Origin: Aphanothece sacrum FPU1
Lineage (GTDB): Bacteria; Cyanobacteriota; Cyanobacteriia; Cyanobacteriales; Microcystaceae
Direction of reading: 5' to 3'
Assembly: GCF_003864295.1 (NCBI RefSeq)
Contig: NZ_BDQK01000001.1
Span: 480,676 to 544,675, forward strand
Length of the DNA: 64,000 nucleotides
Made by a program: the position numbers and the translations under genes. How positions within the stretch are numbered: position 1 is the first letter of the stretch; the number at the start of each line of letters is the position of its first letter. Below, in pieces: positions 35,304 through 45,017 of the stretch. The notes under the pieces are model-generated. The model was not told where the DNA came from. It was given only the letters and a program-made list of their open reading frames with translations, and ran no database searches.

Positions 35304-35810
35304 GTGAAGCGTTTTGTCTTAATTTTTCTGGCGGTTTTGAGCAGTTTTATCGGAGGTTGTACGGGTTATCCTCGCCTCTTGAATTTTCCTTTAGATGGAG
35401 GAGGAAGAAGTTTAAATAGTCGTGCGTCTGAGTTGACTCCTCAAGTGAGTTCTCTTTATATTGTATTTGTATCTGATCGTAATGGTTCTCAAGATGTTTA
35501 TTTATTTGATGCACAAAAACGGGTATTAATTGATTTACCGGGGTTAAATTCTCTTGATGAGGTGGCCTCTCATCCTTCTATTTCTGAGGATGGCCGCTAC
35601 ATTGTTTTTGCTAGTAGTCGTCAAGGAAGATCTAATATTTATCTATATGATCGTCAAACCCAACAAAAACGCAATTTAACGGAGAATTTAGCCGCAGAAG
35701 TGCGTAATCCGACAATTAATGCCCAAGGGACGCAAATCGCCTTTGAGGTGGCAAAAAATGGTCAATGGGACATCTTATTATACGATCTTTCGGGAAATGC
35801 GATTCCATAG
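35304..35810 (+). CDS. TolB-like (PD40) beta-propeller lipoprotein, paralogue
   Basis: 168 aa from GTG 35304 (MKRFVLIFLAVLSSFIGGC, lipobox GGC). It has three PD40-like repeats: YIVFVSDRNGSQDVYLFDAQ, SISEDGRYIVFASSRQGRSN and INAQGTQIAFEVAKNGQWDI. It is homologous to the gene three bases upstream, and both end in GQWDI-type blades. The pair probably forms a six-bladed assembly (inference) at a membrane surface. Confidence 0.8.
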   Translation: MKRFVLIFLAVLSSFIGGCTGYPRLLNFPLDGGGRSLNSRASELTPQVSSLYIVFVSDRNGSQDVYLFDAQKRVLIDLPGLNSLDEVASHPSISEDGRYIVFASSRQGRSNIYLYDRQTQQKRNLTENLAAEVRNPTINAQGTQIAFEVAKNGQWDILLYDLSGNAIP

Positions 35811-36128
35811 TTTTGACAGAAGGTAGGAGACAAAAGGTCTCAACTTAGTCCAAAATGCCGACAGGCTAAAGCCTGTGGCTATACCAACAAAGTCCGACGA
35901 GCGCAGACTTTACTGTAACATTAGCCTGTGTAGACAGGCTTTGTACAGTTAACCCCACCCTTGGCAGGGTGTGGGTGGGATAGTGAGAAAGGTTGCACCC
36001 CGTCAAGTTTCGCCTTAAGTTGACACCAATGACGGCCGTTGACCCTTACAAGGTTCAAATGATTGAGATTGTCTTAACATTTGCTTTGACTATAAACTAG
36101 AAAAAGGAAGATTGAAAGGCAATAACAG
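35811..36128. other. Intergenic region with REP-like hairpins
   Basis: Contains GACAGGCTAAAGCCTGTGGC (35861), AAGTCCGACGAGCGCAGACTT (35890), AGCCTGTGTAGACAGGCT (35922), CCACCCTTGGCAGGGTGTGG (35953) and a half copy of the GGCCGTTGACCC palindrome (36030-36048). No gene. The sensor kinase promoter should lie in the last 80 bp. Confidence 0.55.
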
Positions 36129-39100
36129 ATGAGAAATTTAAGATATTATGGCAGTCTGGGATTATTATTAATTGCGGGATTGTTGGGTAATTATTTTAAA
36201 TTACCGCTTTTTTTCAATATTGATTTTCTTTTTGGTAGCATTGCGACTTTGATGGTGGTTAAGGGTTATGGAATTTTTTGGGGAACTCTTGCTGCATTGA
36301 TAAGTAGTTCTATTACCTATTTTTTGTGGGATCATCCCTATGGGATCATTCTTTTTACAGTTGAGGCCATATTTGTTGGTATTTTATTACGTCGCTATCA
36401 TAATTTAGTGTTATTAGATGGCATTTATTGGTTATTTATTGGTATCCCTTTAGTAGCATTGTTTTATGGCCAATTTTTGTCTATTCCTTTAACAGGAACT
36501 GGGTTAATTGTTTTCAAACAATCAGTTAATAGCATTTTTAATGCCTTAATTGCTAATTTAATTATGACCTATTTTCCTTTTTATAAAATTATTAGTTATC
36601 AAAAATTTAATAATTATTTATCATTTCAACAGACGATTTTTAATCTTTTACTAACATTTGTTATGTTTCCCGCTTTGATATTGACAGTTATTCAAGGAAA
36701 CCAAATTATGGACTCCACTGAAAACGAAATCAAAAATGAATTACAAACAGCTATCATCCACTTGAAACAAGATATAATGCAAACATGGTATCAAACTCAT
36801 TTACAAGGTCTTAAGTCTTTAGAACCCATAACCAGAGAATTTTTAAAAGATAACACAGTAGATATTAATAATGAAATTAAACTTATTCAACAAGCTTTTC
36901 CCTCTTTTTTTCGAGTTTATATTGCCAATAAAGAAAGTATTATTCTGGCGGCTGCTCCTCCAGTTAATGAAGTAGGAAAATATTTAATAGGATTAAAAAT
37001 TAACTTTGACGAGCCATCAAATACCCAAAATGTAAAGAATTATCTGTCCCCAAAAATTACTGAGATACATATTAATGAATCAAATCTATCTCATCTTGAT
37101 CTTATTATTCCTCTTCTTAATACTAAGGACAAACAGTTATTAGGACTGATTCACGGTTCAGTTAATTTAAAAAAACTATCTCAAATCATTAATATTAATT
37201 TAACCAAACATTCTATAGAAACTATTTTATTAGATAAAAATAATCGGATTATTACTTCAAATCAAAAACAATTCAAAAATCAAAAAATATTTAATTGGCG
37301 ACAAAATGGAGAGATTAAGGACTATGGAGATGAAATCTTTCAATGGTTTAATATTGCCCCACAAAGCCCTTTTATCAAACGTTGGCGTAATTCTTTTTAT
37401 GTTAAAGAAGTATCTTTAGAACCTACATTACCATGGAAGTTAGTCCTTCGTATTTCTACACTTCCTTACTTAGAGAATTTAGAATTTCTCTATATTAAAA
37501 ATTTGTCTATCATGTTAATTATTGCCCTATTGGGGTTATTTATGTCTGTGGCAGTCAGTCGTTTTGTAGTATCTCCTATTTTAGACTTAGCTCAAGTGAC
37601 GAGTAATTTACCTCAAAAGATTCTTGATGAGTCTCAAACAGATAATTTTCTTGATACTCATATACAAGAATTATCCTTATTATCTAATAATTTTGAGTTA
37701 ATGACAATCGCTCTTAAAAGACAATTTAGGGAAATTCAAAAAGCCAAACAAAGTTTAGAAAAAAGAGTTGAAAAAAGAACAAAAGAATTATCAATACTTA
37801 ACCAAAATTTATCTCAAGAAATTATTGAGAAACAACAGATAGAACAGTATTTGAGAGATAATGAAACTCGTTATGATTTAGCTATTTCTGGAACGAATTA
37901 TGGGATTTGGGATTGGGATTTGGCTACTAATTATGTATATTATTCGCCCGTTTGGATGAAAATTTTAGGCTATGAAACTGAGCCTTTACCCTATTTATTT
38001 ACTACTTGGTCAGAAAAAGTCCATCCTGATGATTTTGAGGGAGTAATTAAGAATATTCAAGAACATTTAGCTGGAAAAACCGAACTTTATGAAAATTTTC
38101 ATCGTCTAAAACATCGAGATGGCTATTATATTTGGGTAGAAGCTAAAGGAAAATGTCTCAGAAATGAACAGGGTATTGCCACTAGGTTAGTGGGAACTAT
38201 TACTGATATTACCCAGAAAAAACAAGCAGAAGAAGACTTAAAAGCAGCTAAAGAGGCAGCAGAAATTGCTAATATTACTAAGAGTGAATTTTTAGCAAAT
38301 ATGAGTCATGAAATTCGTACCCCAATGAATGCTATTTTGGGATTTTCTGCTCTTTTACAAGGGATAATCACTGAAACTAGACCCCGTTCTTATCTTGATT
38401 CTATTGTGTCTAGTGGCAAAATGTTACTTGCTTTAATTAACGATATTCTAGATCTATCTAAACTAGATTCCGAAAAGTTAAAATTGAATTATGAACCGAT
38501 AGCTTTACGACAAATAATAGAAGAAATTCAAAAAATATTCTCAGAAGAAGCAAAACAAAAAAATATAACTTTGTCTGTTATTATTGAGAATAATGTACCT
38601 TCTGTTATCTTATTTGATGAACTAAGACTGAGGCAAATTCTATTTAATCTTGTTGGTAATGCTTTAAAATTTACGGAACAAGGCTATATTAAAATTGAGA
38701 TCAACAGTCAATTATATCTCCCGTTAGAAGATATTTCTCCTGAATTTTGTACTGTAACTATTGCCATAGAAGATACGGGTATTGGTATTGCTTCAGAACA
38801 ACAAGAAAGGATTTTTGATGTGTTTACTCAAAGTGATGGACAAAGTACTCGAAAATATGGAGGAACCGGACTAGGATTAAGTATTACAAGGCGATTAACG
38901 GAAATATTAGGAGGACAAATTAAATTAGAAAGTAAATTAGGGAAAGGTAGTAAATTTACCTTAATTTTCCCTCAAGTTAGAATTGCTAATATAACTGAAG
39001 TTTCTCTTGATCATAAAATCACAAATATCGATTTTAATCTACTACATCAATCTAAAATTTTAGTAGTAGATGATATTTTATCTAACAGGGAGTTAATGCA

Positions 39101-39725
39101 AGGATATTTTACAAAAACTCATCATCAAATTTTACTAGCAAAAGATGGATATGAAGCCATTGAACAAGCTAAAAAATACCATCCTGACTTGATTATTATG
39201 GATTTGAAAATGCCTAATCTTGATGGAATTCAAGCAATTAAACGCCTCAAAAAAGATATAGAAACTCAGGAAATTCCTATTATTATGCTAACTGCTTGTT
39301 CTGAAGAAACTGATCAACCATATTTAACCTCTCTGTGTCAAAGTTTTCTCAGAAAACCCATCACTACTCAGCAATTATTCTCAGAATTAACAAAAATCTT
39401 ACCTTATGATCCGCCTCAATTAGATATTGTAGTTCAAGATCCCGAAATTGAAGAGTCTTTCTCTGAATTATCTCCCACTGATCCCGAATTATTAGAAAAG
39501 CTGCTTCAGGAAGAAGAAATTGTATGGTGTACCGTCAGTCAGACTATGATCTTAAGAGATTTACGCAAATTTGCCCAACGTTTGCGACAATGGGGAGAGG
39601 AGTATCAATGTAGTCAATTACTTGATTATGCTATCCTTCTCAATACACAAATTCAAGAATTAGATGGAGATAATCTGTCTGATACAGTTAATGCGTTTCC
39701 TAAAATGTGGCGATCGCTTCCTTAA
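36129..39725 (+). CDS. Hybrid sensor histidine kinase (membrane sensor, PAS, HisKA, HATPase, REC)
   Basis: 1,198 aa. The N-terminus has about seven hydrophobic helices (1-190) of a MASE-like sensor, a large extracytoplasmic loop (about 195-450), another helix (LSIMLIIALLGLFMSVAVSR), a coiled coil (KQSLEKRVEKRTKELSIL) and a PAS/PAC unit (595-705, HPDDFEGVIKNIQEHLAGKT). It continues with HisKA (MSHEIRTPMNAILGFSALLQ, His 727), HATPase (LRQILFNLVGNALKFTEQGY, DTGIGI, GGTGLGLSI) and a receiver (ILVVDDILSNRELMQ, Asp 1025 in IIMDLKMPNLDG). A C-terminal ~100-residue extension follows. The input signal is unknown. The REC-GGDEF gene lies 126 bp downstream and is the likely partner. Confidence 0.93.
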   Translation: MRNLRYYGSLGLLLIAGLLGNYFKLPLFFNIDFLFGSIATLMVVKGYGIFWGTLAALISSSITYFLWDHPYGIILFTVEAIFVGILLRRYHNLVLLDGIYWLFIGIPLVALFYGQFLSIPLTGTGLIVFKQSVNSIFNALIANLIMTYFPFYKIISYQKFNNYLSFQQTIFNLLLTFVMFPALILTVIQGNQIMDSTENEIKNELQTAIIHLKQDIMQTWYQTHLQGLKSLEPITREFLKDNTVDINNEIKLIQQAFPSFFRVYIANKESIILAAAPPVNEVGKYLIGLKINFDEPSNTQNVKNYLSPKITEIHINESNLSHLDLIIPLLNTKDKQLLGLIHGSVNLKKLSQIININLTKHSIETILLDKNNRIITSNQKQFKNQKIFNWRQNGEIKDYGDEIFQWFNIAPQSPFIKRWRNSFYVKEVSLEPTLPWKLVLRISTLPYLENLEFLYIKNLSIMLIIALLGLFMSVAVSRFVVSPILDLAQVTSNLPQKILDESQTDNFLDTHIQELSLLSNNFELMTIALKRQFREIQKAKQSLEKRVEKRTKELSILNQNLSQEIIEKQQIEQYLRDNETRYDLAISGTNYGIWDWDLATNYVYYSPVWMKILGYETEPLPYLFTTWSEKVHPDDFEGVIKNIQEHLAGKTELYENFHRLKHRDGYYIWVEAKGKCLRNEQGIATRLVGTITDITQKKQAEEDLKAAKEAAEIANITKSEFLANMSHEIRTPMNAILGFSALLQGIITETRPRSYLDSIVSSGKMLLALINDILDLSKLDSEKLKLNYEPIALRQIIEEIQKIFSEEAKQKNITLSVIIENNVPSVILFDELRLRQILFNLVGNALKFTEQGYIKIEINSQLYLPLEDISPEFCTVTIAIEDTGIGIASEQQERIFDVFTQSDGQSTRKYGGTGLGLSITRRLTEILGGQIKLESKLGKGSKFTLIFPQVRIANITEVSLDHKITNIDFNLLHQSKILVVDDILSNRELMQGYFTKTHHQILLAKDGYEAIEQAKKYHPDLIIMDLKMPNLDGIQAIKRLKKDIETQEIPIIMLTACSEETDQPYLTSLCQSFLRKPITTQQLFSELTKILPYDPPQLDIVVQDPEIEESFSELSPTDPELLEKLLQEEEIVWCTVSQTMILRDLRKFAQRLRQWGEEYQCSQLLDYAILLNTQIQELDGDNLSDTVNAFPKMWRSLP

Positions 39726-39851
39726 GAGACCATTTTAATACTCCCCCCTAACCCTCCTTTTTAAGGGGGGAATAAACTCAAAAAACTCGCCATAAAAAAG
39801 GAGAAATCAATCAAAAAACCTAAACTTTCCCTAATCAGTGATAATTTAGCA

Positions 39852-40808
39852 ATGAAATCATTTAACCCCGAAGAGTGCCTAATTTTGATTGTGGATGATA
39901 TTCGCAAAAATCTCCAATTACTAATAGAAATACTAGATAATGTAGGGTATGGAACAACTTTTGCTATCAATGGAATTCAAGCTTTAGAACGGGTAAAAAT
40001 GACAAAGCCTGATCTAATTCTCTTAGATTTAATGATGCCTGAAATGAACGGTTTAGAAGTCTGTGATAAAATAAAAGCTGATTCGACTTTGGCGAATATT
40101 CCCATTATTTTTCTGACAGCAAGTAACGAAAAAGAACACTTGATAGAAGCTTTTGAAAAAGGGGCTGTAGACTATGTTACTAAGCCGTTTCAAGCTTCTG
40201 AACTATTGGCGCGGGTAAAAACTCATTTGCAGTTAAAACAAACCCAAGACGAACTACGTCAAGCTTATGCAGAAATGGAAATAATAGCCCATAGCGATCC
40301 CTTAACTGGAGTCCTCAACCGAGGGGCAATTTTTAATTTTGCACAACAAGAATTTGAACGGGCCAGACGCTATGATTCTCAATTTGCGGTCTTAATGATT
40401 GACTTGGATCATTTTAAGTACGTTAATGATACTTATGGTCATGATATGGGGGACATAATTTTGATCACTACGGTGAAGGTGATGGGCCAATGTCTGAGAA
40501 CAACGGATTGTTTGGGGCGTTATGGAGGAGAGGAATTTTTGGCTATTTTGCCAGAAACCTCTGTCCCTGGAGCATCTGATGCAGCAGAACGCATTCGTCA
40601 AGCGATCGCCGCTCAATCTTTTCCGGTGGAAAACGGCATACTCAAAATAACTACAAGTATCGGGGTGACTATTTATAATTCTGAGGATGTTAAAATCGAT
40701 GAGGTGATTAAACGGGCTGATTTAGCTGTTTATCAAGCAAAAAACACAGGACGGAATCAAGTTATCACCTTGATGAATACTACTTTTAATCATCATTTAT
40801 CCTCCTAA
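39852..40808 (+). CDS. Response regulator with GGDEF domain (diguanylate cyclase)
   Basis: 318 aa. The receiver domain (LILIVDDIRKNLQLLIEILD, Asp 59 in LILLDLMMPEMNG, Lys in VTKPF) is joined to GGDEF (DPLTGVLNRGAIFNF, LMIDLDHFKYVNDTYGHDMG, GGEEF at 225-229). An intact RxxD inhibitory site (RTTD, 216-219) lies five residues before GGEEF, so product feedback is predicted. It makes cyclic di-GMP from two GTP. It probably receives phosphate from the hybrid kinase upstream. Its 3' end overlaps the convergent DUF4079 gene by 12 bp. Confidence 0.95.
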   Translation: MKSFNPEECLILIVDDIRKNLQLLIEILDNVGYGTTFAINGIQALERVKMTKPDLILLDLMMPEMNGLEVCDKIKADSTLANIPIIFLTASNEKEHLIEAFEKGAVDYVTKPFQASELLARVKTHLQLKQTQDELRQAYAEMEIIAHSDPLTGVLNRGAIFNFAQQEFERARRYDSQFAVLMIDLDHFKYVNDTYGHDMGDIILITTVKVMGQCLRTTDCLGRYGGEEFLAILPETSVPGASDAAERIRQAIAAQSFPVENGILKITTSIGVTIYNSEDVKIDEVIKRADLAVYQAKNTGRNQVITLMNTTFNHHLSS

Positions 40809-41453
40809 TTTATATTTACCAATTTCTAATAAATCTCTACTTCCTGTAATACCTTGTCCCATAAATAATAACAAAGCAAAACAATTTAACATTATATGAA
40901 TGTTGCGCCAACGATTTGATCTATCTTCATAAATGTCTTCAATAATTGCCAGGGAAAATATCATCAGTAAAGCAACTACAATGCCAATATAATAATGGGA
41001 CATATACCATTCATTTGTTCGTCGATATACTCCATCTTGACAACCTAAAATAACTACACCTGCTCCTGTTAAAGTAGCAAAAATACCTCGCCAATGTTTC
41101 TGTCTAGATCGGTGAAGAAATACCAAAGAAACACAAGTCAAGACAAACATTAATAAAATAAAAATTGTTTGTAATAAATTGCTTGACCAAAGCTGTTTGG
41201 TGATGATATTTTCTCCAATGGGATGAGCTAGTCCTAACAATGTAACCCCGACTACCCAACTAGATAACCAACGACCAATTGTAACATGATCTCGTCCAAC
41301 AATGGGGGGAATTTTACTTTTTTCTCCAGTTAATGTTTGTAACCGTCTCTGACGAGTTTGCCAAGCAAAATAACAGACAATACCAATTAAAGGAAAAACA
41401 AAAACTATCGCCAGAGTAGGATGAATAATTAGCAAAAAATCTACAGGTTTCAT
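40797..41453 (-). CDS. DUF4079 family membrane protein
   Basis: A 218-aa integral membrane protein. It starts MKPVDFLLIIHPTLAIVFVF, the usual DUF4079 beginning with a conserved His-Pro. About six helices follow, with further His residues in HVTIGRWLSSWVVG, LGLAHPIGEN, WYMSHYYIGIVVALLMIFSL and RWRNIHIMLNCFALLLFMGQ, a pattern like haem-binding ferric-reductase/cytochrome proteins (inference). Common in cyanobacteria; function unknown. Confidence 0.85.
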   Translation of the reverse strand: MKPVDFLLIIHPTLAIVFVFPLIGIVCYFAWQTRQRRLQTLTGEKSKIPPIVGRDHVTIGRWLSSWVVGVTLLGLAHPIGENIITKQLWSSNLLQTIFILLMFVLTCVSLVFLHRSRQKHWRGIFATLTGAGVVILGCQDGVYRRTNEWYMSHYYIGIVVALLMIFSLAIIEDIYEDRSNRWRNIHIMLNCFALLLFMGQGITGSRDLLEIGKYKLGG

Positions 41454-41592
41454 AGGTTATTGATACATTAAGAAGATTTAATGTTGTAAAATCAATGGAT
41501 ACCATTAATAGCAGTCATCAAGGGAGACAGTAAACTCATCCCAATATCAAACAATCTAGCAAACAATTCTTAATTTTAGATGAGAGGAGAGT

Positions 41593-43629
41593 ATGAACGA
41601 AATTAAAAAAATTTACGATCAAGATAACATCTTGGTGATTATTCCTGTTCGTAATGAACAAGAATCTATTGTTAATATTATCGCATTTTTACAGAGTTTA
41701 GGCTTGAATAAAATTCGGGTGATTGATAATGGTAGTAGGGATCATAGTGGTATTCTAGCGCAAGAAGCTGGAGCAGAGGTAATTTTTGAACCCATACCTG
41801 GTTACGGACAAGCTTGTTGGAGGGGTTTACAAGAATTGACCCCTGAAATTGAATGGATTTTGTTTTGTGACGGAGATGGAAGCGATGATTTATCACAATT
41901 ACCCCTATTTTGGCAGCAAAAAGATAATTATGACTTAATTTTAGGTGATCGTACAGCAACAGTTAGTGGACGCAAAGTAATGACTCCTGTACAACATTTT
42001 GGGAACCGTTTAGCTAGTTTTCTCATTGGGTTAGCTTGGGGTTACTCTTATCATGATCTTGGCCCATTACGTTTAATTCGTCGAGATGTTTTAGACAAAA
42101 TAGAAATGGAAGATCGAGGGTTTGGTTGGACAGTAGAAATGCAAGTAAAAGCAATTGAATGTCAATTAAAAATTTGCGAACTTCCGGTTAATTATTATCC
42201 CCGACAAGGAGGAAAATCCAAAATTTCTGGAACAATTTCTGGAAGTATTAAAGCAGGAATAATTATTTTAAGTACCCTAGCTAAATTATATATCAGACGA
42301 TTGAGTAAAAGGCAGCCAGAAACTGAAAAAAAAAAGAATAAATCAAAAGTTTTAAGTTGGTTAAGTGGACTATTATTATTATTAGGAACTTTTTTAATTA
42401 TTCCCTATGGAGATTTTAGAGAAATAGAAGCAGTTCCTCATTTTTGGTGGGGAATAAGTGTGATGGGAATAGGATATATATTATCTTGGGGTATTTATTC
42501 TATTGGAAGACTTTGGTTCGGGATAGTAACTATTTTAACTCGACTGTTTTTACTGTTTATGTATCCAGGGGATGATATCTGGCGATATCTTTGGGAAGGA
42601 TATTTACAAACTCAAGGAATTAGTCCCTATAATTTTTCTCCTAATGCGATAGAATTACTCCCTTATCGTACATCCTGGTGGCTTCTAATTAATCATCTGG
42701 ATGTATCTGCTATTTATCCACCTGTGGCCCAATGGGGATTTAGATTTTTAGCTACTTTTGGGGCTAATGTTATTATCTTTAAATTAGGATTTGTTGGGGC
42801 AGATTTGTTAGTTTGTTGGCTATTATATCATCGTTTTGGCAAGATAAAATCTTTAATTTATGCCTGGAACCCTTTAGTTATTTATTCCTTTTCAGGTGGC
42901 GGCCATTATGATAGTTGGTTTATTTTACCTTTAGTAGGTAGTTGGTTTATATTTGATAACATTAAATCTCAAGATAATACTCAAATAAGGAAATGGATTT
43001 TGAGCAGTTTACTATTAGGAATTAGTATCGGGATAAAATGGATCTCTTTACCCATTTTAGGCTTTTTAGTTTGGCAAGCTTTTCGTCGTATTAATCTTAA
43101 ATTAGCACTGCTAGTTCTTATTACTGGATTATTCCCTTTAAGCATCAGTGTACTTCCCTTTTGTACCTTTGGTAAATGTCCCTTAATTCCTACCAGTTCA
43201 ACCTTTGTTTCCCATGGAAGAAGTGCGGAATTATTTCCTTATTTATTAGCTTTGGTTTGGCAAGGTTCACGTCAATCAAATTGGATTTATGCCTTATTTT
43301 TAATCGCTGCTATTGCGTTTTCATTAATTAAGTTTAACACTTTTCAATCTTTTAATCAAGGCTATTTCTTCTTTTTATTGACCCTTTCTCCCATTATTCA
43401 TGCTTGGTATTTTACCTGGATTATTCCTTTTTCTGTAGGGAATCAAAATTTAGGGGTTCGGTTGATTAGTTTATCAGCTTTTGTTTATTTTATCTTACAG
43501 TATCGCATGGCACTGGGTGATAGTAGTTGGGTTTTAATAGATAGGGAAAGGTTATTATTATGGTTGCCTTTTTTATTAGGTTATCTCTGGACAATTTGGT
43601 ATAATATAAATAGAAAAAATATTGCTTAA
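41593..43629 (+). CDS. Family 2 glycosyltransferase fused to a polytopic membrane transferase domain
   Basis: 678 aa. Residues 1-230 are a GT2 domain of the dolichol-phosphate-glycosyltransferase type (ILVIIPVRNEQESIVNIIAF, VIDNGSRDHSG, ILFCDGDGSDDLSQLP, GDRTA, GFGWTVEMQVKAIE). From about 255 on there are about ten membrane helices, with the periplasmic-loop motif YPGDDIWRYLWEGYLQTQGI and ISPYNFSPNA. These resemble GT-C polyprenyl-linked mannosyltransferases. One polypeptide may therefore make a lipid-linked sugar and use it. The acceptor is unknown. The GT39 gene at 45018 may act in the same process. Confidence 0.87.
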   Translation: MNEIKKIYDQDNILVIIPVRNEQESIVNIIAFLQSLGLNKIRVIDNGSRDHSGILAQEAGAEVIFEPIPGYGQACWRGLQELTPEIEWILFCDGDGSDDLSQLPLFWQQKDNYDLILGDRTATVSGRKVMTPVQHFGNRLASFLIGLAWGYSYHDLGPLRLIRRDVLDKIEMEDRGFGWTVEMQVKAIECQLKICELPVNYYPRQGGKSKISGTISGSIKAGIIILSTLAKLYIRRLSKRQPETEKKKNKSKVLSWLSGLLLLLGTFLIIPYGDFREIEAVPHFWWGISVMGIGYILSWGIYSIGRLWFGIVTILTRLFLLFMYPGDDIWRYLWEGYLQTQGISPYNFSPNAIELLPYRTSWWLLINHLDVSAIYPPVAQWGFRFLATFGANVIIFKLGFVGADLLVCWLLYHRFGKIKSLIYAWNPLVIYSFSGGGHYDSWFILPLVGSWFIFDNIKSQDNTQIRKWILSSLLLGISIGIKWISLPILGFLVWQAFRRINLKLALLVLITGLFPLSISVLPFCTFGKCPLIPTSSTFVSHGRSAELFPYLLALVWQGSRQSNWIYALFLIAAIAFSLIKFNTFQSFNQGYFFFLLTLSPIIHAWYFTWIIPFSVGNQNLGVRLISLSAFVYFILQYRMALGDSSWVLIDRERLLLWLPFLLGYLWTIWYNINRKNIA

Positions 43630-44753
43630 AGATTCCCTCTAGCTGCTTGTTCAACTTCAATGGCTTCAAATAAAGCCTTAAAATTACCTTGACCGAATCC
43701 TGGAGAACCTTCACGTTGAATAATTTCAATAAAAAAGGTAGGACGGGAGGCTAAAGGTTTAGTAAAAATTTGCAGTAAGTATCCTTTTTCATCCTGATCT
43801 AAAAGTATTTTTAGTTCTTTAAGACTATTAATATCTTCATTGATTAAATTAGCTTTCTCTGATATTCTATCATAATAAGCATCAGGTATTTCTAAAAATT
43901 TAACCCCATTTAATCTTAATTTTTTGACAGTTTTAATAATATCATTTGTTCTCAGGGCAATATGTTGTACTCCTGAACCCATATGAAAGTCAAGATATTC
44001 TTGAATTTGGGATTTATATCTTCCTTCTACTGGTTCATTGATGGGAAATTTTATCTGACCATTTTGATTAGTTAATACAGTAGAAGTTAAAGCCGAATAT
44101 TCTGTGGCAATATCTTCTTGTCTGAATTCTTGATAGGAATAAAATTGAAAAATATTTTCATAGAAATTAGTCCATTTATTTCTATTTCCCAATTCTGTAT
44201 TAATCACAACATGGTCAATTTCTATTAACCCCACTCCTTCAACTAATTGAGGAGAAGATATAGGATAATATTGAGGTAAAAAACTATTATAATTATGACG
44301 TTCAATTAAAGAATGACTTAAATCTCCTTGATAAGCTGCTAAAGTGGCTTTAATGATATATCCTTTTGCTATTTTAGTTAAGGTAGGTTCAAGAATAGAT
44401 TTAGCCCCTTTATTGACTGCTGTTTGAAAGACATTTTCTACATTATCTACTAATAAAGCAATATCATAAACTCCATCTCCATGTAATTTTATATAATCAG
44501 AAATATGCCCCTGGGAAATTAAAGGAGAAGTTAGAATAAAATGTATATTTCCTTGTTCTAATAAATAAGAAGTATATTCTCTTACTCCTGTTTCTAGTCC
44601 AGCATAACCGATAACTTTAAAACCAAAAGCTGTTTGGTAAAAATAGGCTGCTTGTTGCGCATTACTGACATAAAATTCTACATAATCAATTTTTTTGATT
44701 TGATTAACTTTTTCCTGTTGATTTGGCAATATTTTAGATTCAGTTAGAGTCAT
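43626..44753 (-). CDS. hppD: 4-hydroxyphenylpyruvate dioxygenase
   Basis: Converts 4-hydroxyphenylpyruvate to homogentisate, the head-group precursor of tocopherol and plastoquinone-type quinones; cytosolic Fe(II) enzyme. 375 aa with two VOC domains (VEFYVSNAQQAAYFYQTAFG and IDHVVINTELGNRNKWTNFY). The metal ligands read as H181 (IDHVV), H264 (GVQHIALRT) and E343 (FFIEIIQRE). The C-terminal FGQGNFKALFEAIEVEQAAR gate helix is present. It overlaps the convergent GT2 gene by four bases. Confidence 0.95.
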   Translation of the reverse strand: MTLTESKILPNQQEKVNQIKKIDYVEFYVSNAQQAAYFYQTAFGFKVIGYAGLETGVREYTSYLLEQGNIHFILTSPLISQGHISDYIKLHGDGVYDIALLVDNVENVFQTAVNKGAKSILEPTLTKIAKGYIIKATLAAYQGDLSHSLIERHNYNSFLPQYYPISSPQLVEGVGLIEIDHVVINTELGNRNKWTNFYENIFQFYSYQEFRQEDIATEYSALTSTVLTNQNGQIKFPINEPVEGRYKSQIQEYLDFHMGSGVQHIALRTNDIIKTVKKLRLNGVKFLEIPDAYYDRISEKANLINEDINSLKELKILLDQDEKGYLLQIFTKPLASRPTFFIEIIQREGSPGFGQGNFKALFEAIEVEQAARGNL

Positions 44754-45017
44754 TAGTGATTTCCTTATCTAAATTTATTTAAAGATAGCAAAAAATGAGA
44801 GTTAAACAGGTTTTAAGTCATGAAAATACTTGACAATAACTTGCATTCAATTAGATTTTGCGGCGTTGCAGCAATCAGAGTATGAAACAGCCATTCTTTG
44901 CGTCGATTCTTTGCGTCTTTGCGCGAGATAAAAATCATCCTTTAATTCAGCCACGCCGATTTTTCTTTTCCCATACATCCTAACATATTTTGTTGTTAAT
45001 TTGTTTTGAATTTTCAA
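44754..45017. other. Intergenic region with a CTTTGCGTCTTTGCGCGAGA element
   Basis: No gene. Around 44895-44932 a TTTGCGTC / TTTGCGTCTTTGCGCGAGAT direct-repeat motif occurs, which looks like a dispersed cyanobacterial repeat. The hppD promoter is expected near 44760-44820 on the minus strand but was not resolved. Confidence 0.4.

Noticed and set aside
36050-36075. Possible tRNA T-arm (GGTTCAAAT)
   Set aside because: No acceptor stem, anticodon arm or CCA-compatible end could be folded around it; no tRNA was found in the window.
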